From the NCBI GenBank assembly GCA_964597495.1, contig CAZQYC010000005.1, positions 26,802 through 90,801 on the forward strand: a stretch of DNA of 64,000 nucleotides, in the 5' to 3' direction. Below the pieces are notes generated by a model. That model was not told the origin of the DNA, searched no databases, and saw only the letters and a program-made list of their open reading frames with translations. The position numbers were made by a program, and so were the translations under genes. Source of the stretch: CAZQYC01 sp964597495 (GTDB taxonomy: Bacteria > Pseudomonadota > Gammaproteobacteria > Steroidobacterales > Steroidobacteraceae). Positions 16,531 to 23,779 of this stretch are shown piece after piece (within the stretch, counting starts at the first letter, position 1; each line of letters begins with the position of its first letter).

Positions 16531-16582
16531 CTGCTAAAGCGCGTGGCTTTCGCCTCGTCGCTCTTTGATCAGTTGTTTAGGT
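16531..16582 (-). other. attC-like site, degenerate
   Basis: Cores weakened (TGCTAAA on the left, GTTTAGG on the right). The inside GCGCGTGGCTTTCGCCTCGTCGC keeps the stem. It codes for the end of the ACP-like protein. Confidence 0.5.
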
Positions 16583-16926
16583 CTCTTCTTAAGACTAATT
16601 GATTTAACTATCTCCTGAAACTTTTTAATTGTCAGCTTCTGAGCAATGTCCTCAACGCCGTTCGCGCCGACCTTCGCGTCCAGCTTGTCATCATCTATCT
16701 CGATACCTAATTCATCCTCGACGGCCATCACTATCTCAACTAAGTCCAGGGCGTCCCCCGGAATTATTTGCTTAGAAAAAGGTAATTCAACCTTTAGCTG
16801 CTCTGGCTTCAGTTTCATTATTTCAGCCGTATTTTTGAGCACGATCGCGTCAGTATCAATATGTACTGTCTGAGAGATTGCGCTTGTAAAGACGGATAGT
16901 CCTAAAACGAGAAAGATACGTATCAT
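16534..16926 (-). CDS. Exported acyl-carrier-protein-like cassette lacking the prosthetic-group serine
   Basis: A 130-residue protein with a short signal-like N-terminus (IRIFLVLGLSVFTSAISQ) and then an ACP fold: PGDALDLVEIVMAVEDELGIEI matches the family pattern around the phosphopantetheine site, but the DSL serine is Ala59 (codon GCC). It therefore cannot carry the usual acyl thioester arm, and its signal would take it out of the cytoplasm. The basic tail (LIKERRGESHAL) is coded by attC sequence. ATG 16926 is chosen because upstream starts lie within attC 16941-17001. Confidence 0.75.
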   Translation of the reverse strand: MIRIFLVLGLSVFTSAISQTVHIDTDAIVLKNTAEIMKLKPEQLKVELPFSKQIIPGDALDLVEIVMAVEDELGIEIDDDKLDAKVGANGVEDIAQKLTIKKFQEIVKSISLKKRPKQLIKERRGESHAL

Positions 16927-16940
16927 CGTGTACTCCAGAG

Positions 16941-17001
16941 GATCAACGCCGGCGATCAACCGCATGCGCTTTCGCACATCGGCTGGATAGCCTTGTTCGG
17001 C
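16941..17001 (-). other. attC site
   Basis: 61 bp, cores GATCAAC and GTTCGGC, inner arms ATGCGCTTTCGCACAT. The UDG-like gene ends inside it. Confidence 0.75.
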
Positions 17002-17558
17002 GTCTCGACTGTTCGAAAGGCACTGCGAATTGACGTGCTCCAGGGAGCATACGAGAAACCTTTGGAAGAAGGGTGCGGAATGGCGACGACTTCAACACCA
17101 AATGGAATCGGTGGCAACCAACGTGCAAGCTCGTTCCCCAAGACAAGCAGAATGTGCGGCCGTAGCTCCGAGAGTACTTCAAGAAACGGCTCCCGACTTG
17201 CATTCCAAAGTTGCTCGGAAGGGCGATATCGCGGCGCGCGTAACCACCACTGGACATAGTTATAGAAAGCAACACGTTTCCAAAAGTCGCTGCGCGCTTC
17301 GGGCGATAGCCATTGCCCGGCTTGAATGCCGAGTACAAGCTTCGCGATCTTCGTAAAGAATCTGTTGCGTTCATCAATAGCGAGCTGCTGCACAATTTCT
17401 TGAGTTGATGTGATACACGCGGGTGTTGGTGCTCCGGTTGGGCAAAATTGATCGTACGCAGTTCCTGGGTACTGAGACTCCCCTAGTACAAGCAGTTTGA
17501 TTCCACCTAGGCCCACATCTTTATACTGAGGGCCAATCCAAGGATCAAACGCACGCAT
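16956..17558 (-). CDS. Uracil-DNA-glycosylase-superfamily-like protein cassette
   Basis: A 200-residue protein resembling the UDG fold: LLVLGESQYPG at the start (motif-A position), FYNYVQWWLR in the middle, a central strand HILLVLGNELARWL and AIPHPSSKGF at the end (motif-B position). The exact catalytic residues of characterised UDG families are not clear, so glycosylase activity is not implied. ATG 17558 is preferred over 17582, which lies inside attC 17567-17644. The C-terminus is coded by attC sequence. Confidence 0.6.
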   Translation of the reverse strand: MRAFDPWIGPQYKDVGLGGIKLLVLGESQYPGTAYDQFCPTGAPTPACITSTQEIVQQLAIDERNRFFTKIAKLVLGIQAGQWLSPEARSDFWKRVAFYNYVQWWLRAPRYRPSEQLWNASREPFLEVLSELRPHILLVLGNELARWLPPIPFGVEVVAIPHPSSKGFSYAPWSTSIRSAFRTVETPNKAIQPMCESACG

Positions 17559-17566
17559 ATTTTGAC

Positions 17567-17644
17567 GCCGAGCGGTTGACATGAGCGGCAGACGACAGCA
17601 AGCAACACTTGCTGTTGGCTGTCCGCTCGATGGATGGGTTGGGC
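17567..17644 (-). other. attC site
   Basis: 78 bp, left core GCCGAGC (one base off), right core GTTGGGC, strong inner stem AGCAAGCAACACTTGCT. Confidence 0.75.
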
Positions 17645-17663
17645 GTCATCTGCGGGACTACTG

Positions 17664-18278
17664 CTACTTGTTCTGGGATGCCGACTCGTCCCGCTCTTGG
17701 GGCGGCTTCCGTTGTTCCGAACTGCCGACGATGGCCATGTGCCGCCTTAGCAGAACCTGTCCGACGGCGGCAAGATAGGATCGTGCATCCACGCCATCTT
17801 TCTCCAAGAACTCATAGCCCGTCCGTTCAAGCTCGGCGGCAGCGATTCGATTTGCCTGCCACTTGCGCTGGAAGTCGCCGCTAGTGGAGATAGTGATCAA
17901 CAGCGCAGCGGTGACGGCGAATAGGGCCGCCAAGTCCTTCTTCGCGCCCTCGTTTTTGACGATGGTTTCAAGCTTCAGGATGAGCGCCGCCAGGGCACTG
18001 AGCACTGCCGCTGTAAATGTGAAACCCCAATACACACCACTCCATCTTGAAGCGTTCGCTCGCGTTTCGAGGTAATTGTCCAAAATCGCACGAGCCACGA
18101 GCGCCTGTTCGGAGTTCTTGCGTTCGAAAAGCGGGCTCAGTGCGGCGCCAAGCGCTTCACCTCGAGACCAGGTGCCTCGGTCTTGGAGGAAACACCAAAC
18201 ACCCGCGCTCGCGATAGCAAGTAAAAGGATCCAAACCAGCACTCGGACCGTTGTCGAAGAACCTGCTCTCTCAATCAT
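17664..18278 (-). CDS. Three-helix membrane protein, SLATT/DUF4231-like
   Basis: A 204-residue protein with membrane helices at about 12-32, 83-105 and 117-136. They are followed by a cytosolic helix (FQRKWQANRIAAAELERTGYEF) that resembles the WxxxRxxAExL pattern of SLATT/DUF4231 proteins. Such domains occur in pore-forming effectors of bacterial defence modules, but no nucleotide-sensing partner is adjacent. It lies between attC 18294-18359 and 17567-17644. Confidence 0.55.
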   Translation of the reverse strand: MIERAGSSTTVRVLVWILLLAIASAGVWCFLQDRGTWSRGEALGAALSPLFERKNSEQALVARAILDNYLETRANASRWSGVYWGFTFTAAVLSALAALILKLETIVKNEGAKKDLAALFAVTAALLITISTSGDFQRKWQANRIAAAELERTGYEFLEKDGVDARSYLAAVGQVLLRRHMAIVGSSEQRKPPQERDESASQNK

Positions 18279-18293
18279 TGCTTACTCCGTGAC

Positions 18294-18359
18294 GCCCAAC
18301 GCTGCCATTCAGCGGGAGCGGCGTCTTTCGTCGCGATCCGCTGGAATGGCTTGTTGGGC
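18294..18359 (-). other. attC site
   Basis: 66 bp with textbook cores GCCCAAC and GTTGGGC and inner arms AGCGGGAGCGGCG / CGTCGCGATCCGCT. Confidence 0.92.
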
Positions 18360-18389
18360 CGATTGTGTTGCGTTGAGCTACCTACGTTT

Positions 18390-18650
18390 CTAACCTTTCT
18401 CGTTTGGTTCGAGCGTACCCGTAGCAAGGTAAGCCAACTCGGCTTCCGTAAATTGAACCTGTGACAACACCCACTTAGCTCGATGAACTAAATCGGCTGG
18501 CACCGACAAGTGCACGCTCTTAATCAGACCGGGAATCGGTTGATCCACAATAAGCTCGACTGGCACCCCTTCGCTTCGCAGCAGCCCAGCCGTCACTTCC
18601 GCCGATGCAGCATCAGAGTACACAGCGAACTCTTGCCAATTATTACTCAT
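18390..18650 (-). CDS. DUF2007-type putative signal-transducing protein cassette
   Basis: An 86-residue protein of the DUF2007 type: FAVYSDAASAEVTAGLLRSEGVPVELIVD followed by the VHLSVPADLVHRAKWVL strand-helix unit. These ferredoxin-like domains resemble PII-type folds and have no known role. It is the only gene of its cassette. Confidence 0.75.
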   Translation of the reverse strand: MSNNWQEFAVYSDAASAEVTAGLLRSEGVPVELIVDQPIPGLIKSVHLSVPADLVHRAKWVLSQVQFTEAELAYLATGTLEPNEKG

Positions 18651-18666
18651 GACTTTACGACGTAAA

Positions 18667-18757
18667 TGCCGACCGCCGCGAATAAGCCGCGAGCAAAGCG
18701 TGCAGCGATTTTCGAGTCAGAGCACACGAAATGTGTGGTTTGATTCGCTTGTTCGGC
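18667..18757 (-). other. attC site, 90-bp class
   Basis: 91 bp, outer ends TGCCGAC / GTTCGGC, inside GCGAGCAAAGCGTGCAGCG ... CGAGTC. Confidence 0.9.
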
Positions 18758-18784
18758 ATTTCACTGTTCCCGCATTGAAACTTG

Positions 18785-19045
18785 CTACGACGGGTGCTTC
18801 TTAATTTGCTCAATAGTTGGAAACTCATAGTCAACCATTCCGAGATCCTGAAGCGGAATGTACTCGCGCTTGGCCGAATCAACCAGCCGATTGTGAACAA
18901 TTTGGAATACCGCTAGGCGGTGTTTCGCGGCTTCTTCGTTCTTGCTGAGCCAAAAACGAATATTGTCCTCCGTCTCTTGTTTAAGAACTCGTGCGAAGTC
19001 GCTGAGCACCCGCCGATAGAGTTCATCCTGATCATTTTTCCCCAT
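18785..19045 (-). CDS. Small hypothetical helical cassette protein
   Basis: An 86-residue soluble, charged, mostly helical protein (ELYRRVLSDFARVLKQETED, AAKHRLAVFQIVHNRLV) ending in a short strand-turn (MVDYEFPTIEQIKKHPS). I do not recognise the family. It lies between attC 19076-19165 and 18667-18757. Confidence 0.65.
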   Translation of the reverse strand: MGKNDQDELYRRVLSDFARVLKQETEDNIRFWLSKNEEAAKHRLAVFQIVHNRLVDSAKREYIPLQDLGMVDYEFPTIEQIKKHPS

Positions 19046-19075
19046 GTGTCACCTCAACGGATACTTATTGCTGAA

Positions 19076-19165
19076 GCCGAACGTTTCGCATGACACGCCG
19101 TGCAAAAGCGAAGCTTTTGTGCGGTCGAGCACGCGGAGCGTGCGGCTTTGATCCGCTGGTTAGCT
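19076..19165 (-). other. attC site, 90-bp class
   Basis: Cores GCCGAAC and GTTAGCT, inner stem CAAAAGC GAA GCTTTTG and CACGC / GCGTG arms. It overlaps the stop of the lipoprotein gene. Confidence 0.9.
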
Positions 19166-19561
19166 CTCTGGTTTGCAGACAATGAAATCATAGTTAAACA
19201 CTTTGTTTCTTTTGAGCGCCGAACGATCAAACGTTGTAAAGATGTCGAGTTTGGTTGCGGAAGGCTTAGAGCAACGGAGTTTACTGTCTGCTCGGATATG
19301 CAGCGAGTCATGTACCGTGGGCACTAAGATTTGATACGAGCCGTCCTGCTTGCTTTGAACGTTACCATGACTTCCAACAGCTGGCATGCCGCTAATTGTT
19401 AGTTGGAATTTTAGGTCAGTGTAGCTAACAGCAATACCTGCTGCCGGTGCGCGGTCCGGAAAGCGAACCACACCAGATACGGTGATGCCGCGATTGGAAG
19501 GCGTGCTACAACCTACGAGCATGAGAGCAGCAGCAAAGACGGTGGGAACGCGAAATGCCAT
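19160..19561 (-). CDS. Predicted lipoprotein cassette
   Basis: A 133-residue lipoprotein (signal VPTVFAAALMLVGC, lipobox LVGC). The mature part begins with a carboxypeptidase-regulatory-like beta sandwich (ITVSGVVRFPDRAPAAGIAVSY ... GNVQSKQDGSYQILVP). Such domains usually bind surface structures, and no enzyme is attached here. Its stop lies in attC 19076-19165. Confidence 0.7.
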   Translation of the reverse strand: MAFRVPTVFAAALMLVGCSTPSNRGITVSGVVRFPDRAPAAGIAVSYTDLKFQLTISGMPAVGSHGNVQSKQDGSYQILVPTVHDSLHIRADSKLRCSKPSATKLDIFTTFDRSALKRNKVFNYDFIVCKPES

Positions 19562-19569
19562 TATCTTAA

Positions 19570-19658
19570 AGCTAACGCTGTGCGTAACACGCGAGTGAAA
19601 TGCGCAGCATTTTTCGAGTCGAGGGCGCGCGTGCGCGATGTTGACGCACTTGTTGGGC
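19570..19658 (-). other. attC site, 90-bp class
   Basis: Cores AGCTAAC and GTTGGGC, inside TGCGTAACACGCGAGTGAAATGCGCAGCA as in neighbouring long sites. Confidence 0.92.
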
Positions 19659-19972
19659 TATTGCTGGTGAGCTGCCCATCTTTTCATCTCCTCGTCTATG
19701 AAGTGATTGACAAGGTCCGCATACATTTTTTCGACGGCGTCTGGGCTCAAACCTTCTTCAGATGCCCACTCCCTGCGCTTTGCCAGCATGGCCTTAAATC
19801 TCTCTGGCGCCCGAACGGCGGCGGCGGAAGCCTTGAACTTGGATGCTGCAAGGACATACTGGAACCGCTTGCCAAGTAGTGAGATGACTACCCTATCAAG
19901 ATGGTCAATTTCCCTCCGAATGTCTTCCATCTCAGAGCATGCCTCTGGTTCCAGCTGGTTTCTTACTTCCAC
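19658..19972 (-). CDS. Chorismate-mutase type II / isochorismate-pyruvate-lyase-like (PchB-like) cassette
   Basis: A 104-residue all-helical protein of the AroQ class: SMEDIRREIDHLDRVVISLLGKRF resembles the start of PchB, with the active-site Arg of helix 1, then YVLAASKFK with the central Lys and a last helix EKMYADLVNHFIDEEM. PchB converts isochorismate to salicylate plus pyruvate in siderophore pathways, but no other such gene is near. The start is preceded by attC 19991-20081. Confidence 0.8.
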   Translation of the reverse strand: MEVRNQLEPEACSEMEDIRREIDHLDRVVISLLGKRFQYVLAASKFKASAAAVRAPERFKAMLAKRREWASEEGLSPDAVEKMYADLVNHFIDEEMKRWAAHQQ

Positions 19973-19990
19973 AAAGTGTCCTTATATTGA

Positions 19991-20081
19991 AGCCCAACGC
20001 TGTGCGCAACACACGAGCAAAGCACGTAGCGGTTTTCGAATCGAGCACGTAGAACGTGCGGGCTTGATTCTCTGGTTATAC
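19991..20081 (-). other. attC site, 90-bp class
   Basis: Cores GCCCAAC and GTTATAC, inside GTGCGCAACACACGAGCAAAGCACG. It is very similar to 19570-19658. Confidence 0.92.
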
Positions 20082-20082
20082 A

Positions 20083-20544
20083 TCATGGCTCAATTTCGAG
20101 TGCAACAGTACGCGACGACAGTCTGCAACCAAGCATGTTGCCACCACCAAGCCTGAGATTAACTTTACTCCTGCTGTGAAGATCATACTCATATCGAATG
20201 TTGTTGATGTTCGTAACACCGGATTTCCGCAAAGTCCAGGTGGAACAGTAGCCGGAATAATTTTCCGGACAGCCGATGTATCTCTTGTCGAGGCCACCAA
20301 AAGGAAATCGCCAAACATCAGCGTCGCTATTCAATGTTCTAGTTATTCGAGTGGGCTCGACTGCATAGTTAAGGATGACTTTGTATACGCAAAATGCATT
20401 ATCAAAGGAGGATAAATCTTTGTCTGTAACCAAAAGGATTTGAACTGCGTCGTCGGATTCGGTGAGTACGGCTGCGTGCTCAATCTTGACTGAAGCGCAA
20501 CCGACCAGTACCGCGGTCACAATTGCGAGTCCGATCGCTTTCAT
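20083..20544 (-). CDS. Predicted lipoprotein cassette
   Basis: A 153-residue lipoprotein (signal AIGLAIVTAVLVGCAS). The mature part has four or more cysteines (FCVYK, GCPENYSGYCS, GCRLSS) that may form disulfides and resembles small exported cassette proteins of unknown function. Its stop is 2 bp from attC 19991-20081. Confidence 0.65.
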   Translation of the reverse strand: MKAIGLAIVTAVLVGCASVKIEHAAVLTESDDAVQILLVTDKDLSSFDNAFCVYKVILNYAVEPTRITRTLNSDADVWRFPFGGLDKRYIGCPENYSGYCSTWTLRKSGVTNINNIRYEYDLHSRSKVNLRLGGGNMLGCRLSSRTVALEIEP

Positions 20545-20557
20545 AGGTACTCGTGAT

Positions 20558-20646
20558 GCATAACAACGTGCGCAACAGACGAGCGAACTGCGAAGCGGTT
20601 TGCAAGTCGGCGCGCAACGCGCGCGGTATTGAGCTGCTTGTTAGCG
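20558..20646 (-). other. attC site, 90-bp class
   Basis: Cores GCATAAC and GTTAGCG, inside GTGCGCAACAGACGAGCGAACTGCGAAG. Confidence 0.88.
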
Positions 20647-20647
20647 C

Positions 20648-20977
20648 TCATTTTAACGACGCGTCATACTGCGCCACATGTTGAGGAAATAGCTGCTCAT
20701 AATCCGGATGTGAGATACCGAACACGTTGACCTCAACTTCGCCGTTGCCTTCGAGAATGCCCACACCCGCGCACTGAACTATTTGACCGGATGGCGTTGT
20801 CACGGACAAGCGCAAATTAGATTGTTCCTGATGATTCGATTTGCACGCGGCCTGGATGGTGGCATAGCCGGCAGCAGGCATGAAGCGTCCGAATGCGACA
20901 CCCATCGGAGGATCTCCATACTCAAGACTGGAGGTGCCTACCAATGTTGCGCCAGAGTAAATTCTGAAGTTGGACAT
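20648..20977 (-). CDS. Small hypothetical beta-rich cassette protein
   Basis: A 109-residue protein, soluble and beta-rich (NFRIYSGATLVGTSSLEYGDPPMGVAFGRF, GVGILEGNGEVEVNVFGI). I do not recognise a named family. ATG 20977 is used rather than upstream starts because those fall inside attC 20984-21064. Confidence 0.65.
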   Translation of the reverse strand: MSNFRIYSGATLVGTSSLEYGDPPMGVAFGRFMPAAGYATIQAACKSNHQEQSNLRLSVTTPSGQIVQCAGVGILEGNGEVEVNVFGISHPDYEQLFPQHVAQYDASLK

Positions 20978-20983
20978 GATTGA

Positions 20984-21064
20984 CGCTAACGCCTGCATTA
21001 ACCGACGTGCAAAAGCAATGCAGAGCATTGCTTTTGCACGTCAAGGTTGAATGCATTGTTAGAA
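20984..21064 (-). other. attC site
   Basis: 81 bp, left core CGCTAAC, right end GTTAGAA. The central perfect stem GACGTGCAAAAGCAATG / CATTGCTTTTGCACGTC is the longest in the array. Confidence 0.88.
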
Positions 21065-21065
21065 C

Positions 21066-21392
21066 TCATGTGATTGCGGGTGCAAAGATCGAAAATACTA
21101 TTAAGACGAAAATTAAGATCAAAGCGACGCTTGATGAAACTCTGGATAAGAGCAACAGTCTCGGTGCGGAACGTCCAAAAGCTGAGAGATCCGGTGTATT
21201 GATCCATGGCACTAGGAAGCGGTATTTGAGTTGGGTATAACCGATGGTCGGAGTGAAGAACCATGGAATCGAAGTTCCGAACAGAGATTCAAACTCGGGT
21301 GCGGTTTGTGGAATGGTACGCGCAAGCAGCTGTACGACAACCACATGAAATGCGAGTCCTATGAGGGCCAAAATATGGAATAGGGATGACAT
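21066..21392 (-). CDS. Small membrane protein cassette
   Basis: A 108-residue protein with an N-terminal membrane helix (LFHILALIGLAFHVVVVQLL), an aromatic loop (IPWFFTPTIGYTQLKYRFLVPW) and a C-terminal helix (ALILIFVLIVFSIFA). I do not recognise the family. It lies between attC 21403-21464 and 20984-21064. Confidence 0.65.
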   Translation of the reverse strand: MSSLFHILALIGLAFHVVVVQLLARTIPQTAPEFESLFGTSIPWFFTPTIGYTQLKYRFLVPWINTPDLSAFGRSAPRLLLLSRVSSSVALILIFVLIVFSIFAPAIT

Positions 21393-21402
21393 GTTTCCTG
21401 GG

Positions 21403-21464
21403 CCTTAACGTGCCGTTAAACCGGAGCGCGTTTACGCGCGATCGGTTTGAACGGATGGTTCGGC
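21403..21464 (-). other. attC site
   Basis: 62 bp, cores CCTTAAC and GTTCGGC, inner arms GAGCGCGTTTACGCGCGATC. The next gene ends inside it. Confidence 0.85.
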
Positions 21465-21710
21465 GGTTTTAGCGCTGACATTACTCTGTTGCATTTCTGG
21501 AGTGTCCTTGCATATAGCGCAGTGCTGCCCGCGGCGTGACTGGAATAATCGAGCGGCCGTGAACACGCATGCCGTGATCAATCCCCAGACCGCACCTTGT
21601 GTCAAGGAGTACAGAATATCTCTGCCCTTCAGCACCTGAGCTGCCGTGATAATCACAAACGCCCCCGTGAGCACTGTGAGAAATCGCTTAATCCAGAATG
21701 TCGTGTTCAA
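21432..21710 (-). CDS. Small membrane protein cassette, TTG start
   Basis: A 92-residue protein with two membrane helices (FLTVLTGAFVIITAAQVL and YSLTQGAVWGLITACVFTAA) and a polar tail partly coded by attC 21403-21464. Start TTG 21710 is chosen because GGAGAGG lies 3 bases upstream. The first ATG (21743) would lie within attC 21728-21817. Confidence 0.6.
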   Translation of the reverse strand: MNTTFWIKRFLTVLTGAFVIITAAQVLKGRDILYSLTQGAVWGLITACVFTAARLFQSRRGQHCAICKDTPEMQQSNVSAKTAEPSVQTDRA

Positions 21711-21727
21711 ATACCTCTCCTGTTGTA

Positions 21728-21817
21728 GCCGAACGCGATTCATAAGCCGCTGATAAAGCGCGTAGCGGTTTGCCAGTCGGGTTAGCGGAGCGAACGGACT
21801 TGATGAATTTGTTAGCT
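21728..21817 (-). other. attC site, 90-bp class
   Basis: Cores GCCGAAC and GTTAGCT, inside TAAGCCGCTGATAAAGCGCGTAG. Confidence 0.9.
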
Positions 21818-22336
21818 GACATTCTGTTGCTCGAGCGCTTCTGCGAGAAGCGTTGCGACCATCGGTGCCTTTGCATCAGAGTAAACAAGCAACGACTTGG
21901 CACCGCACGAGAAGGCTGTGCGTTTGGCGTTGGCATAGCGGTTGCGAGCACCGCTATTTCTCCGCAGATACTCGCGCAAGACGATGTTCGAACGCCAATG
22001 ACCTCCATTGAAGCGGACAACGTGCAGGTTGACGCTATTTGGGCTTCGCAGGCGGAAGTACAACCGCTCAGGAACGCCTGCTTCACCGAGGGAATCGTAA
22101 CCCAAGCCAACAATACTCTCGCCGACATCCTTTGGAGGCGGCCAGGTGTCCGATCCTAGCATGATATCCACGGTGGGTTTGGCGATGAGCCCCGGCACAG
22201 CAGTGCTTCCGATGTGCTCGAATCTTCCGATTGTAGTGACAAGTGCTGTCGCTATACGATTTCTTTCAGTCTCAAACACGATCGGCCATGATGGATCGTA
22301 CTCTGCTAGGTGGATTTGCTCGTCGATGGATTGCAT
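21812..22336 (-). CDS. GrpB-family nucleotidyltransferase-fold protein cassette
   Basis: A 174-residue GrpB/UPF0157 protein: QIHLAEYDPSWPIVFETERNRIA, then the nucleotidyltransferase-like FEHIGSTAVPGLIAKPTVDIML with the GS and acidic residues, and RLRSPNSVNLHVV. Some relatives are fused to dephospho-CoA kinase; the stand-alone role is unknown. It is complete and of usual length. GrpB genes are common accessory cargo. Confidence 0.9.
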   Translation of the reverse strand: MQSIDEQIHLAEYDPSWPIVFETERNRIATALVTTIGRFEHIGSTAVPGLIAKPTVDIMLGSDTWPPPKDVGESIVGLGYDSLGEAGVPERLYFRLRSPNSVNLHVVRFNGGHWRSNIVLREYLRRNSGARNRYANAKRTAFSCGAKSLLVYSDAKAPMVATLLAEALEQQNVS

Positions 22337-22339
22337 GAC

Positions 22340-22401
22340 AGCTAACGCTCGTGTTTAGAGGCGCGTTGTTTCAACGCATTGTCTGGAGCGCTTTGTTGGA
22401 C
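22340..22401 (-). other. attC site
   Basis: 62 bp, cores AGCTAAC and GTTGGAC, inner arms GGCGCGTTGTTTCAACGCA. The next gene stops inside it. Confidence 0.9.
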
Positions 22402-22731
22402 GGCAGGTTCCCTGGACGCTTCTTCAAGCGGCATTCCGAGGGAGCGTCTAAGTTGACGAGTCTCGGATGCATCGTTGGATTTGTCCCTATCGCGCTCGAC
22501 GATCTCTGCCTCGTCTTGCCGAGCGGCATTGTGGGTATACATTTCCTCGATCATTTTCGGACCGAACCGGACGAGCGCCAATAGCCCGACGAACATAACA
22601 ATGGAACGTATGAGTTTGGCCGAATTATCAAAGATACCCCATTCGAATTTCTCATTTCCAAGTGCAAACAGGAACACGACAAGCCAGATACCTGCTACGC
22701 AACGCTTTTGATTGAAGGTGAGGGGCTTCAT
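22342..22731 (-). CDS. Small membrane protein cassette
   Basis: A 129-residue protein with two membrane helices (AGIWLVVFLFALGNEKFEW region and LIRSIVMFVGLLALVRFG) and a long charged cytosolic tail. The last 20 residues (NALKQRASKHER end) are coded by attC 22340-22401. I do not recognise the family. Confidence 0.65.
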   Translation of the reverse strand: MKPLTFNQKRCVAGIWLVVFLFALGNEKFEWGIFDNSAKLIRSIVMFVGLLALVRFGPKMIEEMYTHNAARQDEAEIVERDRDKSNDASETRQLRRSLGMPLEEASREPAVQQSAPDNALKQRASKHER

Positions 22732-22764
22732 TAGTTATTTATGCTATGACATTCCTAAACTTCA

Positions 22765-22829
22765 GCCCAACGTTCGCGTTAACGGTCGCGCAGATTTTTG
22801 CGCGTCGCCCGTTGAACGCGTTGTTAGGG
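22765..22829 (-). other. attC site
   Basis: 65 bp, cores GCCCAAC and GTTAGGG, inner arms GTCGCGCAGATTTTTGCGCGTCGC. Confidence 0.92.
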
Positions 22830-22830
22830 C

Positions 22831-23241
22831 TCATCGAATTTCACTTGATCGCAGTCCAAACTCGGTGTCGAACACTTTCTTGTGTGGAGCAAGCATGTTT
22901 CTGGCCTCCATGATGGTCAAGCGCTTGATAAAACCTTGATCTTCTGCAGTGCAAATGAAAAGAAAGTACTCGCCGAATTCGTTCGTGTAAAGGTGGTTAG
23001 CCGTCACTACAACAGCATGGCTGCCTCGCACCGTTTCTTCTTCATGCACTAGCCGCGCAGCTGCTGGATGGAACGCAAGAGTCTTGTCGGCGCTATATAT
23101 AGTTCGAGACAGAAAGGTCGCGTTAATCTTTCGTCGCTGATCATTGATCTGTGAATCACTGACACCTTTTGCCCAGCGCATAAGCATAATCGTAACCCTG
23201 GGAATAATCAGGATTGCCGTTATGAGCAGTATCGTTGTCAT
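22831..23241 (-). CDS. Signal-anchored hypothetical cassette protein
   Basis: A 136-residue protein with an N-terminal membrane anchor (TTILLITAILIIPRVTIMLM) and a soluble domain (HAVVVTANHLYTNEFGEYFLFI, MEARNMLAPHKKVFDTEFG) that I do not recognise. ATG 23241 is preferred to 23274 because the latter lies inside attC 23245-23337. Confidence 0.65.
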   Translation of the reverse strand: MTTILLITAILIIPRVTIMLMRWAKGVSDSQINDQRRKINATFLSRTIYSADKTLAFHPAAARLVHEEETVRGSHAVVVTANHLYTNEFGEYFLFICTAEDQGFIKRLTIMEARNMLAPHKKVFDTEFGLRSSEIR

Positions 23242-23244
23242 GAG

Positions 23245-23337
23245 CCCTAACGCGATTCGTAAACCGTCGGACAAGAAGTGCGAAGCTTTTGTGCGGTCGG
23301 GTGAGCGAAGCGAACGAACTTGATGAATTTGTTAGAC
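23245..23337 (-). other. attC site, 90-bp class
   Basis: Cores CCCTAAC and GTTAGAC, inside GCGAAGCTTTTGTGCGGTCGG. Its right half matches site 21728-21817 (ACTTGATGAATTTGTTAG). Confidence 0.9.
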
Positions 23338-23338
23338 C

Positions 23339-23707
23339 TCATGACTGCTGTGCCTCATGCACTCGAATTTCTCGATAATTGAGAAAGCGAACCGATGACG
23401 TAGGAATGGATTCTCCGTTGCGAACTCTTGCTTCGTAGCAGGAAAGTTGGCGCAGCATTGAACTAAAGTGACGCACCCAATGAACAATTGTTGGAATGGC
23501 TAGACTTACACCAAAAATACCGACGATTGTCGTCAAGGTTGTGTTTTCAGTCTGTTTCCTACTCCCAAAATACATCAGCGCGGAAAACGCTAAGCCAGTA
23601 AAAGCGCCGATCGTGGAATGAAACAGGATTGTTCTCATAAAAGCGTGCTTAGTCGCACGACGCACTTCTGCAAGTCCGCCTAGCGTCAGAAAAGTATCGT
23701 CTTCCAT
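23339..23707 (-). CDS. Small membrane protein cassette
   Basis: A 122-residue protein with two membrane helices (FHSTIGAFTGLAFSALMYFG and LTTIVGIFGVSLAIPTIVHWV) flanked by soluble ends. I do not recognise the family. It fills one cassette between attC 23712-23779 and 23245-23337. Confidence 0.65.
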   Translation of the reverse strand: MEDDTFLTLGGLAEVRRATKHAFMRTILFHSTIGAFTGLAFSALMYFGSRKQTENTTLTTIVGIFGVSLAIPTIVHWVRHFSSMLRQLSCYEARVRNGESIPTSSVRFLNYREIRVHEAQQS

Positions 23708-23711
23708 CTGA

Positions 23712-23779
23712 GGTCAACTGCTAGGTTAAGTTGCAGGCCCGCCAAAGGCGGGCCCGTCAGCTTGAACCGATGGTTGGGC
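23712..23779 (-). other. attC site
   Basis: 68 bp, cores GGTCAAC and GTTGGGC, central stem GGCCCGCCAAAGGCGGGCC. It codes for the end of the RDD protein. Confidence 0.85.

Noticed and set aside
23242..23274. Longer start for the signal-anchored cassette gene
   Set aside because: The additional residues would be coded by attC 23245-23337; ATG 23241 fits the array geometry.
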